From NCBI RefSeq assembly GCF_011039175.1, contig NZ_JAAKEN010000006.1:86811-150810 (forward strand): a stretch of 64,000 nucleotides of DNA, given 5' to 3'. The translations under genes were made by a program, and so were the position numbers. The notes under the pieces are model-generated. The model saw only the letters and a program-made list of their open reading frames with translations. It made no database searches and was not told the DNA's origin. This DNA comes from Slackia sp. ZJ119. GTDB taxonomy: Bacteria > Actinomycetota > Coriobacteriia > Coriobacteriales > Eggerthellaceae. Shown here one piece after another: positions 50,305 to 59,641 of the stretch; position 1 is the stretch's first letter, and each line of letters starts with the position of its first letter.

Positions 50305-51546
50305 TCACTCACCCAAGAGCCATTCTTGCAAGTCGCTGACCACGACGCCCTTCTCGGTCACGCCTTGATGCAGCTTGCCCCTCGTCAACACCGTTTTCGG
50401 AAACGAATCGTCTATCCCTTCAAAGCTGGCCAATTCGCGAGCAAGGGTCGCATCTCCGGAGATCTCGTCGCACACCTGCACATAGACCTTCTCTGCGTCG
50501 CGACGCGCAACGAAATCGACCTCGCCTCTCAGCCCAGCGCCCACGGAAACCTGGAAACCCCGTCGCCGCAACTCGCAATACACGACGTTTTCCAGCTGAA
50601 ATCCCAGGTCTCGGCTTTGAAACCCAATCTCCTTGTTGCGCAAGCCGGTATCGGGGGCATACCATTTCCGAAGCGGCTGCAGCACCTTCTTCCCGCCGAC
50701 GCCCTCTTGCTCACAGGTGCTGATCAGGTAGGCACGCTGCAAAGCCGATACATACGCCTCGACTGTCGAGACGTACGTCTTTCGTCCCATGCTCGTCAGC
50801 GCACCCGCAACCTTTCTCGACGAGAACAGGTTCCCGGAGGTGGCATACACGTAGCGAAGGAGTTTCTCGAGCAGGTCAATGTCTCGAATCTCGAAGCGTT
50901 TCGCAACGTCGTTCAGGATCACCGTGTCGCGAATCGCTGACAGTTCTCGCGACACGCGCTCTTCGGAGAGATCGCCAAGGCCGAACAGGCCTGGCATGCC
51001 GCCATAGCGCACATAGCGAGAAAACAACTCGTCCCGGCAGACCTCTTGCCCGCTTTCTTTACAGAATGCAAGGTATTCCTCGAAAGAAAGCGGCCAGACG
51101 GGAATCTCGACATAGCGTCCAGAGAGAAACGTCGCAAGATCCGACGAAAGCAAAAACGCATTGGAGCCCGTTATGAAAATATCGAAGGCTCCTTCAGTGT
51201 GTGCGCGACGAAGAACCTTTTCCCAACCAGAAACCAGTTGGATCTCATCAAGAAACAGATGCACGGGAAACGACGGGTCTCGACCTCGAAGAACGCTCTG
51301 CAGCACGTCGTCGAGCCATTGGGCGCTCGGCTCGAGCGGGGCATCGTAGCTGTCCATCTTCTTGTGCAAGATGTTCGATTCAGGAATGCCCTGCGCTCGA
51401 AGGTGATCGGCCAGCATAAGCAAAAGAGTTGACTTGCCGCATCGACGGACGCCGCTCACCACCTTGATCGAAGCCGTGCCGACATAAGACTGCAGAAGCT
51501 TCAGATATCGAGGACGAGGATATATGCGACGTTGCGATGCGAACAT
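50305..51546 (-). CDS. AAA ATPase, DUF4143 type (copy 3)
   Basis: A 413-residue ATP-binding protein of the same layout as copies 1 and 2. The ATG at 51546 follows AAGGAG by five bases. Walker A is GVRRCGKST, Walker B VHLFLDEIQLVSGW, then FITGSNAFLLSSDLATFLSGR and VWPLSFEEYLAFCKE. The C-terminal domain shows LRGEVDFVARRD and then YVQVCDEI in place of ExK, so as in copy 2 the nuclease-like motif is incomplete. Upstream is a small palindrome TGTCTGACA (near 51561-51569) but not a large inverted repeat. It lies between the HemW-like gene and purD. Confidence 0.87.
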   Translation of the reverse strand: MFASQRRIYPRPRYLKLLQSYVGTASIKVVSGVRRCGKSTLLLMLADHLRAQGIPESNILHKKMDSYDAPLEPSAQWLDDVLQSVLRGRDPSFPVHLFLDEIQLVSGWEKVLRRAHTEGAFDIFITGSNAFLLSSDLATFLSGRYVEIPVWPLSFEEYLAFCKESGQEVCRDELFSRYVRYGGMPGLFGLGDLSEERVSRELSAIRDTVILNDVAKRFEIRDIDLLEKLLRYVYATSGNLFSSRKVAGALTSMGRKTYVSTVEAYVSALQRAYLISTCEQEGVGGKKVLQPLRKWYAPDTGLRNKEIGFQSRDLGFQLENVVYCELRRRGFQVSVGAGLRGEVDFVARRDAEKVYVQVCDEISGDATLARELASFEGIDDSFPKTVLTRGKLHQGVTEKGVVVSDLQEWLLGE

Positions 51547-51684
51547 GAAGGCTCCTTATGTGTCTGACATATCATACAGTCTCAGGTGCAATTTCCTATC
51601 TGAATGATGTATCCTACACTTTACCATCACTATGCGAATAATATTCGAGAGTTTTCTGCGCGTCGATACAGATAAGGTGCCTCA

Positions 51685-51722
51685 GCCAAACAAGCCCGGC
51701 TCCTTTGTGGGGAAGCCGGGCC
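51685..51722 (-). terminator. Rho-independent terminator of purD
   Basis: AGCCCGGCT/AGCCGGGC arms with a short loop lie 41 bases after the purD stop, followed on the minus strand by TTGTTT. Confidence 0.8.
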
Positions 51723-51762
51723 TTTGCGGTGTCAACGAGAGCCGTTCGAGCGTGAAAGCTGG

Positions 51763-53055
51763 TTACTTCCAGGCGCTGCGGCCTTTGGCGGCTCGGTCGC
51801 CGATGTCGGTGCGCAGCTGCTTGCCTTCGAAGTTGATCAGGTCGCAGGCCTCGTAGGCGCGCTCCTGGGCTTCTTCGAACGTCTCGCCGAGCGCCACCAC
51901 GTTCAGCACGCGGCCACCGGCGGTCACCAGCTCGTCGTCGTGGTTCTTCGCCGTGCCTGCGTGAAACACCGTCACGCCCTTGAGCGATTCGGCGTCGTCG
52001 ATCCCCAGGATGACCTTGCCTTTTTCGTACGACCCGGGATAGCCTTCGCTCGCCAGGACCACGCACACGGCCCATTCGTCGTTCCAGCGCAGCTTCACGT
52101 CGTCAGGCCGCCCCTCGGCCACGGCCAGCATGATCTCGGCCAAGTCGGATTCAAGGCGCGGCAGCACCACCTGCGTTTCCGGATCGCCGAAACGCGCGTT
52201 GAACTCCAGCACCTTCGGCCCTTCCGGCGTCAGCATGAAGCCGCCGTACAGCACGCCGCGGTAGTCGTGCTCGAAATGCTCGGCATCGGTGCCGCGGGCG
52301 GCCCGCTTCATGACCTCTTTCATGACGGCCAGCTCGTCGGCCTCGACGATAGGCACCGGCGAATACGCGCCCATGCCGCCCGTGTTCGGGCCGCGGTCGC
52401 CTTCGAAGGCCCGCTTGTGGTCTTGCGCCGTCACCATGCAGTGCGCCTTGCCGTCCGCCACGAACGCCAACAGCGAACATTCCGGCCCGGTCAGGCATTC
52501 TTCGATGACCACCGTGCTGCCGGCGTCGCCGAACGTGCCGTCGAAGCAGTCATGGATGGCTTCTTCTGCGTCTTCCATGTCGTCGGCCACCACAACGCCC
52601 TTGCCGGCCGCCAAGCCGTCCGCCTTCACGACGAGCGGGGCGCCCATTTCGTGCGCGAACGCCAGCGCTTCTTCTTCGGTGGAGAAGCTGCCGTACCGCG
52701 CCGTCGGAATGTCGAGGGCCTGCATGAACTCCTTGCTGTACGTCTTGCTGCCCTCGAGCTGGGCTCCCTGGGCGTCGGGCCCGAACACGGCGATGCCGCC
52801 GGCCCGCAACACGTCGGCCACGCCCGCCACGAGCGGCGCCTCGGGACCGATCACCACAAGGTCGATGGTATTATCCTTTGCGAAGGATAATACCGCCTCC
52901 CCATCATTGATGACAAGATCGGTCACATTCGTGGCAATCTCTTCCGTGCCGCCGTTGCCAGGCGCCACAAACAACGCCTCGACGTGCGGAGACTTCTTCA
53001 GCGCCCAGGTAATGGCGTGCTCCCTGCCGCCGCTGCCCAGAACCAAGATGTTCAT
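51763..53055 (-). CDS. purD: Phosphoribosylamine-glycine ligase (GAR synthetase)
   Basis: A 430-residue ATP-grasp enzyme for step two of purine synthesis: phosphoribosylamine + glycine + ATP to GAR. N-domain start ILVLGSGGREHAITWAL; ATP-grasp features VVKADGLAAGKGVVVADDM and VVIEECLTGPECSLLAFVADG; the GARS signature FNARFGDPETQVVLP with metal-binding Glu/Asn; and C-domain motifs ending in GDRAAKG. Full family length. It follows purA by 87 bases, with a parS-like site in the gap, so the two purine genes probably share a transcript. Confidence 0.96.
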   Translation of the reverse strand: MNILVLGSGGREHAITWALKKSPHVEALFVAPGNGGTEEIATNVTDLVINDGEAVLSFAKDNTIDLVVIGPEAPLVAGVADVLRAGGIAVFGPDAQGAQLEGSKTYSKEFMQALDIPTARYGSFSTEEEALAFAHEMGAPLVVKADGLAAGKGVVVADDMEDAEEAIHDCFDGTFGDAGSTVVIEECLTGPECSLLAFVADGKAHCMVTAQDHKRAFEGDRGPNTGGMGAYSPVPIVEADELAVMKEVMKRAARGTDAEHFEHDYRGVLYGGFMLTPEGPKVLEFNARFGDPETQVVLPRLESDLAEIMLAVAEGRPDDVKLRWNDEWAVCVVLASEGYPGSYEKGKVILGIDDAESLKGVTVFHAGTAKNHDDELVTAGGRVLNVVALGETFEEAQERAYEACDLINFEGKQLRTDIGDRAAKGRSAWK

Positions 53056-53087
53056 GCTAGTCCCTTCTTGAACGTTGTAACCGCATC

Positions 53088-53103
53088 TGTTTCACGTGAA
53101 ACA
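53088..53103. promoter_or_regulatory. parS centromere-like ParB site
   Basis: TGTTTCACGTGAAACA is a perfect 16-base palindrome identical to the bacterial parS consensus, lying between purA and purD. ParB-parS complexes mark the origin region for chromosome segregation. Confidence 0.93.
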
Positions 53104-53142
53104 GACGTCTCTTTCGCCTGGCACGAATCGCTGCGCCAGGCG

Positions 53143-54459
53143 TTATGCCTCTATCGGACGCAGAATGGTCGCGTTGCGGTCAGCGCCGACGCCGATGATG
53201 GTGATCGGCACGCCGACGTTCTCTTCGATGTACTTGACGTAGTTCTGCGCGTTTTCCGGCAGCTCTTCGAACGAGCGGCACTGCGAAATGTCTTCACCCT
53301 TCCAGCCGGGCAGCTCTTTGTAAATGGGCTTTGCGTGGAACAGCACGCTCTGCTGCATGGGGAAGTAGTCGTACACCTTGCCGTCGCATTCGTAGGCGAC
53401 GCACACCTTGATGGTATCGAACACCGACAACACGTCCATCTTCGTCAGCGCGACTTCGGTCAGCCCGTTCACTTCGGCGGCATAGCGGGCGATGACCAGG
53501 TCGAACCACCCGCAGCGGCGCTTGCGGCCCGTGGTTACGCCGTATTCGTGGCCGGCCTGGCACAGCAGCTCGCCGTCGGCCGCTTCGTCCGGAGCGCCGC
53601 CGTCTTCGGCGAAGCGCTGTTCAGTGGGGAACGGGCCGCCGCCGACGCGCGTCACGTAGGCTTTTTCGATACCTAGTACTCTGTCAATAGCTTTCGGCCC
53701 GACGCCCGTGCCCGTCAACGCGCCGCCCGAGCAGCACGACGACGAGGTCACATACGGATACGTGCCGTGGTCGATGTCAAGCAGCGTGCCTTGTGCGCCT
53801 TCGAACAGGATCGACTTCCCCGCTCGCATGGCCTCGTTCAAAAGCTGCGCCGTCTCAGCCATGTAGGGCTCCAAAATGTGCGCGAACGGCAGGTATTCCT
53901 CGCAGATCTCTTCCACCGTGTAGGCGTGCAAGCCGTAGATCTTCTGCAGGATGGGATTTTTTTGGGACAGTGCCGTCTCAACCTTCAAGCGGAAGATCTT
54001 CTCGTCCATCAAGTCCTGCACGCGAATGCCCTTGCGAGCAACTTTGTCCTGGTAGCACGGCCCAATGCCGCGCTTCGTCGTGCCGATCTTGTGCTCGCCG
54101 AGACTCTTTTCGTCCGCACCGTCGAGGTCTTTGTGATACGGCATGATGAGATGCGCGTCACAGGAGATCTTCAGGTTCTTGCACGAGATGCCCTCGGCTT
54201 CGAGCATCGCCATCTCGCGGATGAGGACGCCAGGATCCACCACGACGCCGTTGCCGATGACCGGCACCGCGTCTTCATACATGACCCCTGACGGCATCAG
54301 GTGCAGCGCCAGCTTCTGATCCCCATGGATCACGGTGTGGCCGGCGTTGTTGCCTCCCTGGTAGCGAACGACGTAGTCAAAGCCGCTCGCAATAAGGTCG
54401 GTCACCTTGCCTTTGCCTTCGTCGCCCCACTGGGCGCCTACCAAAACTGTGTTCGGCAT
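53143..54459 (-). CDS. purA: Adenylosuccinate synthetase
   Basis: A 438-residue GTP-dependent enzyme converting IMP and aspartate to adenylosuccinate. The start is the MPNT ATG with AAAGGA nine bases upstream. Motifs: VLVGAQWGDEGKGKVTD (phosphate loop with catalytic Asp), GGNNAGHTV (with catalytic His), GIGPCYQDK, LFEGAQGTLLDIDHGTYPYVTSS, and CGWFDLVIARYA. Complete length. First gene of the purA-purD pair. Confidence 0.97.
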   Translation of the reverse strand: MPNTVLVGAQWGDEGKGKVTDLIASGFDYVVRYQGGNNAGHTVIHGDQKLALHLMPSGVMYEDAVPVIGNGVVVDPGVLIREMAMLEAEGISCKNLKISCDAHLIMPYHKDLDGADEKSLGEHKIGTTKRGIGPCYQDKVARKGIRVQDLMDEKIFRLKVETALSQKNPILQKIYGLHAYTVEEICEEYLPFAHILEPYMAETAQLLNEAMRAGKSILFEGAQGTLLDIDHGTYPYVTSSSCCSGGALTGTGVGPKAIDRVLGIEKAYVTRVGGGPFPTEQRFAEDGGAPDEAADGELLCQAGHEYGVTTGRKRRCGWFDLVIARYAAEVNGLTEVALTKMDVLSVFDTIKVCVAYECDGKVYDYFPMQQSVLFHAKPIYKELPGWKGEDISQCRSFEELPENAQNYVKYIEENVGVPITIIGVGADRNATILRPIEA

Positions 54460-54659
54460 GAATGCGCGTCCTTTCGCAGTCCGCTGATAATTGCACAACT
54501 ACTCAGTATACCAATGTCTCAGCACGTTGGGCACAGGCTGCAACAAACAGTGCGAAGGGGCCGCAAAAGGGGAAGGCCGGGCGCACAAAGCTGAGATGCG
54601 GCAGAACCTGACGAAGAGGCCAGCGGGCCGCTGAGGCAAGCCAGCGTGACGCGCCCGCC

Positions 54660-56837
54660 CTACCCGAGCTGAACTTCGGTCAGGTCGTCGGCGGCGCTTC
54701 GCAAGGCTCGCACGACCTCTTTGTGGCAGGTGAACACGATAACTTGCCTGACCTGGGACAATTCGGCAAGCGCCGCGGCGGCGCCGGCGCGGCGGGGCGC
54801 GTCGAAGTTCACGAGGATGTCATCGGCCAAAACCGGGATGGACCGGCCCACGTTCTTTGCCGTCATCAGCAGCGCGATGCGCAGGGCCAGATACACCTGC
54901 TGGCAGGTGGCCAGCGACAACCGCTCGGGACCCGTGACGGCCAGGTCTCTGGCAGTGACCTCCAGCTTTCCGTCCGGACCCATGTCGATCTTCGTCCATC
55001 GGCCCTTGGTCATGAGCGAAAGCAGGCGGCTGGCCTCGCGGTACACTTCCGGCTGGGACACGCTCTCCCACGCGCCGATGGCCCCTTCCAGCATCGACCG
55101 CGCCAAAAGCAGCCTCGCGTAATCGCGGCTCGACCGCTTTATGCGCGTTGCGACCTGCTCGTATTCCAGCTTCAACGCGTCGAGCTTCGTCAAAGACCGC
55201 GCCGCCGCCAGCTCTGCCTGAAGCTCGCCGTGGCGGCTGTTCACCCGCTCGCTTGCCTCCAGCAGGCTTTTGCGCTGCCGGATGCGGCCCGCCATCAGCG
55301 CTTCCACTTCGGCCGCCGTCGCTTCGCCGTCGAGCCCTGCCCGCTCGCACAGCGCCCGACGCTGCTCTTCTGCCGCGTCGCGGCGCTCCTGCAGGGCGTG
55401 GCGCCGCGACATGAGGGCCTGCTGGCGCAGCTTCGTCGAATCGCGGTCCGACCGAGCCTCGCGTGCTTCCTCGATCAGTACCCGCGCCCTGCGCAGCGAC
55501 CCTTGCGCCTCGTCAAGCCCCACTTCTGCCAAGAGATCGTTTTTGCGCCGCTCGAAGGCGGACGTGGCGTTTTGACACCCTTCGTACTTCTTCTTGTCCT
55601 GCACCATCACCCACAGCGCGTCCTGTTTGCGCTGGTCGCGCTCTTCTTCGACCTTGTCCGGGCGAAACAGCATGATCAGCGCCGCCCCGGCAAGCATCAG
55701 CGCAGCGAACGCCAGGCCGACCCCCAGCGCCGTGAAAGACAGACTGTTGATGCTGCGCCCGTGCACGAACAACATGATGCCCGCGATCAGAAACACCAGC
55801 GGCACCCCGATGGAAAGCACCAGCTGCGTGCGACGCTTGCGCCGAGCGTCGGCTCTGCTCTGCATGTCGTCGACCGTCTCCAACAGCGCCTCGTACACCG
55901 CCTTCGACGTGACGTAGTTTTCCCGCGCCAGGTCTTCGCTGTGCGCCAGCTTCACCTCTTCGGCCGCCAGCGCTTCGATGGTGTCGAGCGTGCTGCGTTC
56001 CTGCGCGTCCGTCGACAGATGCGCCGGCACGCGCGATCCGACGCGGGAAAGCGACGTGCGCACCTCGGCCTCGTCGCGCCGCAGACGGGCGATCTTCTCG
56101 TCAAGCGACACTTTCTCCGCTTCGAGCTTTTCCAGCTGGCTGACGGTGGCAGACAGCTGCTCTATCAGGCCGTTCAGCGCTTCGATGCGCTCAAGAAGCG
56201 ATGATCGCTGCGGCGCCAGCTCGGCGAGTTCTGCCTCGTCGTTTTTGAAGCGCTCGGCTTCGGCGGCCGCCACGTGCATCTGCTCGCGCAGCTGCTCTTT
56301 TTGCGCCCGCAAGTTCTCGAACGAATGGCTCGCACCCGCCGCCTTCGACGTGTACGAAGCGAGCCGCTGCTGGATCTCCTGCAGCGCCGCCGCAGGCGAC
56401 GACCCCGTGCCCGACCCCGCCGTCAGCAGCTTCGCCGTCACTTCCGAGCTTTTTCGCAACGACCGCAGCTCATCGCTGGTCAGGGAAAACATCGTCTGGT
56501 ACGTGTTTTTGTCCACGTCTTGCACCAGCGTCGCGTCGCCTTGCAGCCCGTCGGCGTTGCGCACGCGAGAAAGCCGCACGTCGTCGCCGGGGCGGTCCTT
56601 GTCGGAAAACACGAGAGTGCCCGACCGCTCGGCGCCCTCGGGCTTGTACGTGTTGCGGTTGCCCCGCGCTTCTTCCCAGCCGAACAGCACGCCGCCCACA
56701 AACGACGCCGTCGTGGTCTTGCCGGCCTCGTTTTTGCCGTACACCACGTTGAGCCCCGGCCCGAACGGGCCGACGACGCGCTCGCTGAACGCCCCGAAGC
56801 GGTCCATCTTGATGAAGGACAGGTACCGCCGGCTCAT
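54660..56837 (-). CDS. YhaN-like SMC/Rad50-type ATPase with central membrane helices
   Basis: A 725-residue split-ABC ATPase. The N-terminal half has MDRFGAFSERVVGPFGPG and Walker A GKNEAGKTT (about 34-42). Long coiled coils (about 160-330 and 410-600) surround a pair of membrane helices (about 338-388), a feature of YhaN-type proteins. The C-terminal half has LSLATCQQVYLALRIALL (signature-like) and VLADDILVNFD (Walker B). It overlaps the phosphoesterase gene by 4 bases (ATGA), so the two form an SbcCD/Rad50-Mre11-like pair for DNA end processing, here probably membrane-attached. Confidence 0.88.
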   Translation of the reverse strand: MSRRYLSFIKMDRFGAFSERVVGPFGPGLNVVYGKNEAGKTTTASFVGGVLFGWEEARGNRNTYKPEGAERSGTLVFSDKDRPGDDVRLSRVRNADGLQGDATLVQDVDKNTYQTMFSLTSDELRSLRKSSEVTAKLLTAGSGTGSSPAAALQEIQQRLASYTSKAAGASHSFENLRAQKEQLREQMHVAAAEAERFKNDEAELAELAPQRSSLLERIEALNGLIEQLSATVSQLEKLEAEKVSLDEKIARLRRDEAEVRTSLSRVGSRVPAHLSTDAQERSTLDTIEALAAEEVKLAHSEDLARENYVTSKAVYEALLETVDDMQSRADARRKRRTQLVLSIGVPLVFLIAGIMLFVHGRSINSLSFTALGVGLAFAALMLAGAALIMLFRPDKVEEERDQRKQDALWVMVQDKKKYEGCQNATSAFERRKNDLLAEVGLDEAQGSLRRARVLIEEAREARSDRDSTKLRQQALMSRRHALQERRDAAEEQRRALCERAGLDGEATAAEVEALMAGRIRQRKSLLEASERVNSRHGELQAELAAARSLTKLDALKLEYEQVATRIKRSSRDYARLLLARSMLEGAIGAWESVSQPEVYREASRLLSLMTKGRWTKIDMGPDGKLEVTARDLAVTGPERLSLATCQQVYLALRIALLMTAKNVGRSIPVLADDILVNFDAPRRAGAAAALAELSQVRQVIVFTCHKEVVRALRSAADDLTEVQLG

Positions 56838-58120
56838 GGCCGGTCCCCCTGCATCAGCAGGTCAAGCACCAATTCTTCGGCTTCTTGCGTCAAGGCTGGC
56901 ACGTCTTGCGCCACGCTACGCGGCAAAGGGGCGCCTTTGCCGAGAAACTCTTCCTGTAAAAACGCGACGCTGTCGTCTGTGCGGGCTCGCTGCGCTTCCG
57001 AAACCGACAAAAACACCGACGGGAACAGGCCTTCTTCCCGCAGGGCGGCCCGGTCGATCGGAGCGCTCGTCACATCGTCGAGGCCGTCGCAGAAAAACAG
57101 CGGGTACGACTCGTTGATCTGTCCGCGCACGTCTTCCAGAATGTCTTCCCGAGCGAGCAGCGTGTGCAGCGACGTCTTTCCCACCAGGCGCACCCGCATG
57201 ACCATCTCTTCGCAATGGGCCAGCCCGTTCAAGCGGAACGCTTCGCGCATCACCTTGTCAACCACCGCCGAAAGCGACAGACAGTCCGACACGTCCACGT
57301 CCATGCATTGCCACACGACGCTCGCCGTGGGAACGAACTCCAACACCGGGTCGCAGCCGGCGTCGAGCGTGACCGCGAACACGCCGCGCGAGCCCGTTTC
57401 CTGCACGTCGCGTCCTTGCGTGCAGCCCGAAAACGCCATGCACGGATGGTCGAGCGACGGGAAAACGTGCCGTTTGTGCACGTGCCCAAGAGCCCAGTAG
57501 TCCATGCCCGCGCGTTCCAGCAGCGACGGCGACACCGGCGCTTTCAGCGGGTCGATGGTAAGACCGGTGTGCAGCACCCCGACAGAAAACGGCGCCGCAG
57601 ACGCGCCGGGGCAGACCGCCTCAAGCGCCTCTTCGGCGGCTGACCGGGTCAGGCCTTCGGCGATGCAGACGTCCTGCGGCCAGGCGTGGTTGAAGAAACC
57701 CCTGCCTGCGACCAGGCACAACGGCTCGCCGTCGCGCTCGAACAGGGCGAAATCGGGCCGGTCGGCCGCAAACAGCACGACGTTTTCCGGCAGCGCGAAG
57801 AAATCGTGGCGCCACGACGTGTACGGGTCGTGGTTGCCCGTGACCAGGTATGCCGGAATGCCGGCGTCGGCAAGGCGCTCGAACCCCTGGAACAGCTTCG
57901 CGTAGCTGCGGTACGACACCGTGGAAGAGTCGAACAGGTCTCCTGCGAACACGACGAAGTCGACCGACCGGGTCAAAGCGGCCGTTATCACGTTGTCGTA
58001 CGCCTCTTCGACGGCTCGGGACACGCGTTCGGCCCAACCGGGAGACAGCGCGGCCAAGCCTCGGACGGGAGCGCCCAGGTGCAGGTCAGCGGCGTGTATG
58101 AAGGTGAGCGTGCGATCCAT
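56834..58120 (-). CDS. DNA repair exonuclease, SbcD/YhaO-like metallophosphoesterase
   Basis: A 428-residue calcineurin-type phosphoesterase. Metal-site motifs are in order: FIHAADLHLGAPV (DxH), VVFAGDLFDSS (GDxxD), LVTGNHDPYTSW (GNHD), GVLHTGLTI and WALGHVHKRHVF (GHxH). The C-terminal 200 residues would cap the nuclease and bind the YhaN-like ATPase, whose gene it overlaps. Expected to be a Mn-dependent DNA exonuclease or endonuclease. dnaB ends 12 bases upstream of its start. Confidence 0.9.
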   Translation of the reverse strand: MDRTLTFIHAADLHLGAPVRGLAALSPGWAERVSRAVEEAYDNVITAALTRSVDFVVFAGDLFDSSTVSYRSYAKLFQGFERLADAGIPAYLVTGNHDPYTSWRHDFFALPENVVLFAADRPDFALFERDGEPLCLVAGRGFFNHAWPQDVCIAEGLTRSAAEEALEAVCPGASAAPFSVGVLHTGLTIDPLKAPVSPSLLERAGMDYWALGHVHKRHVFPSLDHPCMAFSGCTQGRDVQETGSRGVFAVTLDAGCDPVLEFVPTASVVWQCMDVDVSDCLSLSAVVDKVMREAFRLNGLAHCEEMVMRVRLVGKTSLHTLLAREDILEDVRGQINESYPLFFCDGLDDVTSAPIDRAALREEGLFPSVFLSVSEAQRARTDDSVAFLQEEFLGKGAPLPRSVAQDVPALTQEAEELVLDLLMQGDRP

Positions 58121-58131
58121 GCCGTGCCGCC

Positions 58132-59565
58132 TTACGAATACGCCGCCACGCGCGAGTCATCGATGAAGTCCATGAAGCGCGTGAACTCGGCGTTGAACGC
58201 CAGCGGAATGTCGCGCGTAGGGCCGTTGCGGTGCTTCGCCACGATAAGCGTGGCCATGCCCAGGTCGGGACGGTCGTCGCTTTCGGCCTCCGCTTCGTCC
58301 ATCGAGCGGTCGATGAACGCAACGATGTCGGCGTCTTGCTCGATGGCGCCCGATTCGCGCAGGTCAGACAGCATCGGGCGCTTCTTTCCGCGCATTTCGA
58401 CGGCGCGGGACAGCTGCGACAGCGCGATGACCGGCATGTTCATTTCCTTCGCAAGCACCTTCAACCCGCGCGAGATCTCGGCGACCTCGACTGCACGGTT
58501 GCCGTCGCTGCGCGTTTTGGGCGGCTGCATCAATTGCAGGTAGTCGACCACGATCAGGCCGTTTTCCACGCCGCGCAGCTCGCGGCGGGCCTTTGCACGC
58601 AGCTCGAGGATGGACAGGCCCGGCGTGTCGTCGATGTACATGTCCAGCGACGACATGGTGCCCGCCGCCTGCAGGATGGCTTCCCAGTCGGTGTTTTCGA
58701 TCTTGCCCGCACGCAGGCGCGACAGGCTCACGCGGGCCTCAGAGCACAGAATGCGCTGGACCAGCTGTTCCGAGCTCATTTCGAGCGACAGGAACGCGAC
58801 GGTCGTGCCGGCCTTTGCCGCATTGGTCGCCAGATTCAGCGCGAACGACGTTTTGCCCACGCCGGGGCGGGCCGCCAAAACGAGCAGGTCGCCGCCGCGC
58901 AGGCCGTGGAACAGGTCGTCCACGTCGCGAAAGCCCGTCGGCACGCCCATGATGCCGCCGCGCTGGTTCGCCAGCCGCTCGATGCTCTCGAACGCCTCCA
59001 TGACGAGCGCGTCCATCTTTTCGAAGTCGGACGAAACGCGCTGCTCCGTGACTTCGAACAGGGTTTTCTCCGCTTCTTCGACCACCACGTCCAAATCGTC
59101 GGGCGCGTCGTAGGCAAGCGCCGAAATGCGGTACGACGCGCGGATGAGGTCGCGCAGGATGGAGGTGCGCTTCACCACGTCCAGGTGCGTGCGCCAGTTC
59201 GTCAGCGCGAACCGGTACTGGTCCAACTCCGCGATGTACAAGTCCCCGCCGACCGCGTCGAGCTGCCCTTGCGCCTTCAAGTTCTCAACGAGCGAGATGG
59301 TGTCGATGGGCGTGTTGCGGTTGTACAAATCAAGCATCGAGGCGAATATGCGCTGGTGGTTCGCCCGGTAGAAGTCCTCCGGCTTCAGCTTCGCCGCCGC
59401 CTCTTCTATGGCTTCTTTCGTGAGCATGCACGCTGCCAGCACCGACTGCTCTGCTTCGATGTTTTGAGGATCCTGGCGCCGGCGCGTGACGGCCGTGTCG
59501 CTGGGAGCGTAGTCGGGGTTGTAATCAGGCTCGTAAGGGGGCACGGACGTTCCTTTCTGATGCAT
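58132..59565 (-). CDS. dnaB: Replicative DNA helicase DnaB
   Basis: A 477-residue hexameric 5'-3' helicase of the replication fork. N-terminal DnaB domain (NIEAEQSVLAACMLTKEAIE, FYRANHQRIFASM) and RecA-like C-domain with Walker A AARPGVGKTSF, GLIVVDYLQLM (Walker B), SQLSRAVEMRGKKRPMLSDLRESGAIEQDAD. Full length, no intein. The ATG at 59565 has GGAGGGG six bases upstream, but that site lies inside a hairpin; a GTG at 59544 preceded by AAAGGA is an alternative start removing seven residues. Last gene of the rpsF-ssb-rpsR-rplI block. Confidence 0.96.
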   Translation of the reverse strand: MHQKGTSVPPYEPDYNPDYAPSDTAVTRRRQDPQNIEAEQSVLAACMLTKEAIEEAAAKLKPEDFYRANHQRIFASMLDLYNRNTPIDTISLVENLKAQGQLDAVGGDLYIAELDQYRFALTNWRTHLDVVKRTSILRDLIRASYRISALAYDAPDDLDVVVEEAEKTLFEVTEQRVSSDFEKMDALVMEAFESIERLANQRGGIMGVPTGFRDVDDLFHGLRGGDLLVLAARPGVGKTSFALNLATNAAKAGTTVAFLSLEMSSEQLVQRILCSEARVSLSRLRAGKIENTDWEAILQAAGTMSSLDMYIDDTPGLSILELRAKARRELRGVENGLIVVDYLQLMQPPKTRSDGNRAVEVAEISRGLKVLAKEMNMPVIALSQLSRAVEMRGKKRPMLSDLRESGAIEQDADIVAFIDRSMDEAEAESDDRPDLGMATLIVAKHRNGPTRDIPLAFNAEFTRFMDFIDDSRVAAYS

Positions 59566-59568
59566 GAA

Positions 59569-59596
59569 ACCCCTCCGTCAATGCAAACGAAGGGGT
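59569..59596 (-). terminator. rplI-dnaB intergenic hairpin overlapping the dnaB ribosome site
   Basis: Nine-base arms ACCCCTTCG and CGGAGGGGT (one G-U) with a 10-base loop lie between rplI and dnaB and are followed on the minus strand by TTTC. The 3' arm contains the GGAGGGG ribosome site of dnaB, so it could end part of the transcripts or limit dnaB translation. Confidence 0.65.
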
Positions 59597-59641
59597 CTCA
59601 TGATACCTGATATAGGTGCTGCGCAGCGGCACATACCGTCG

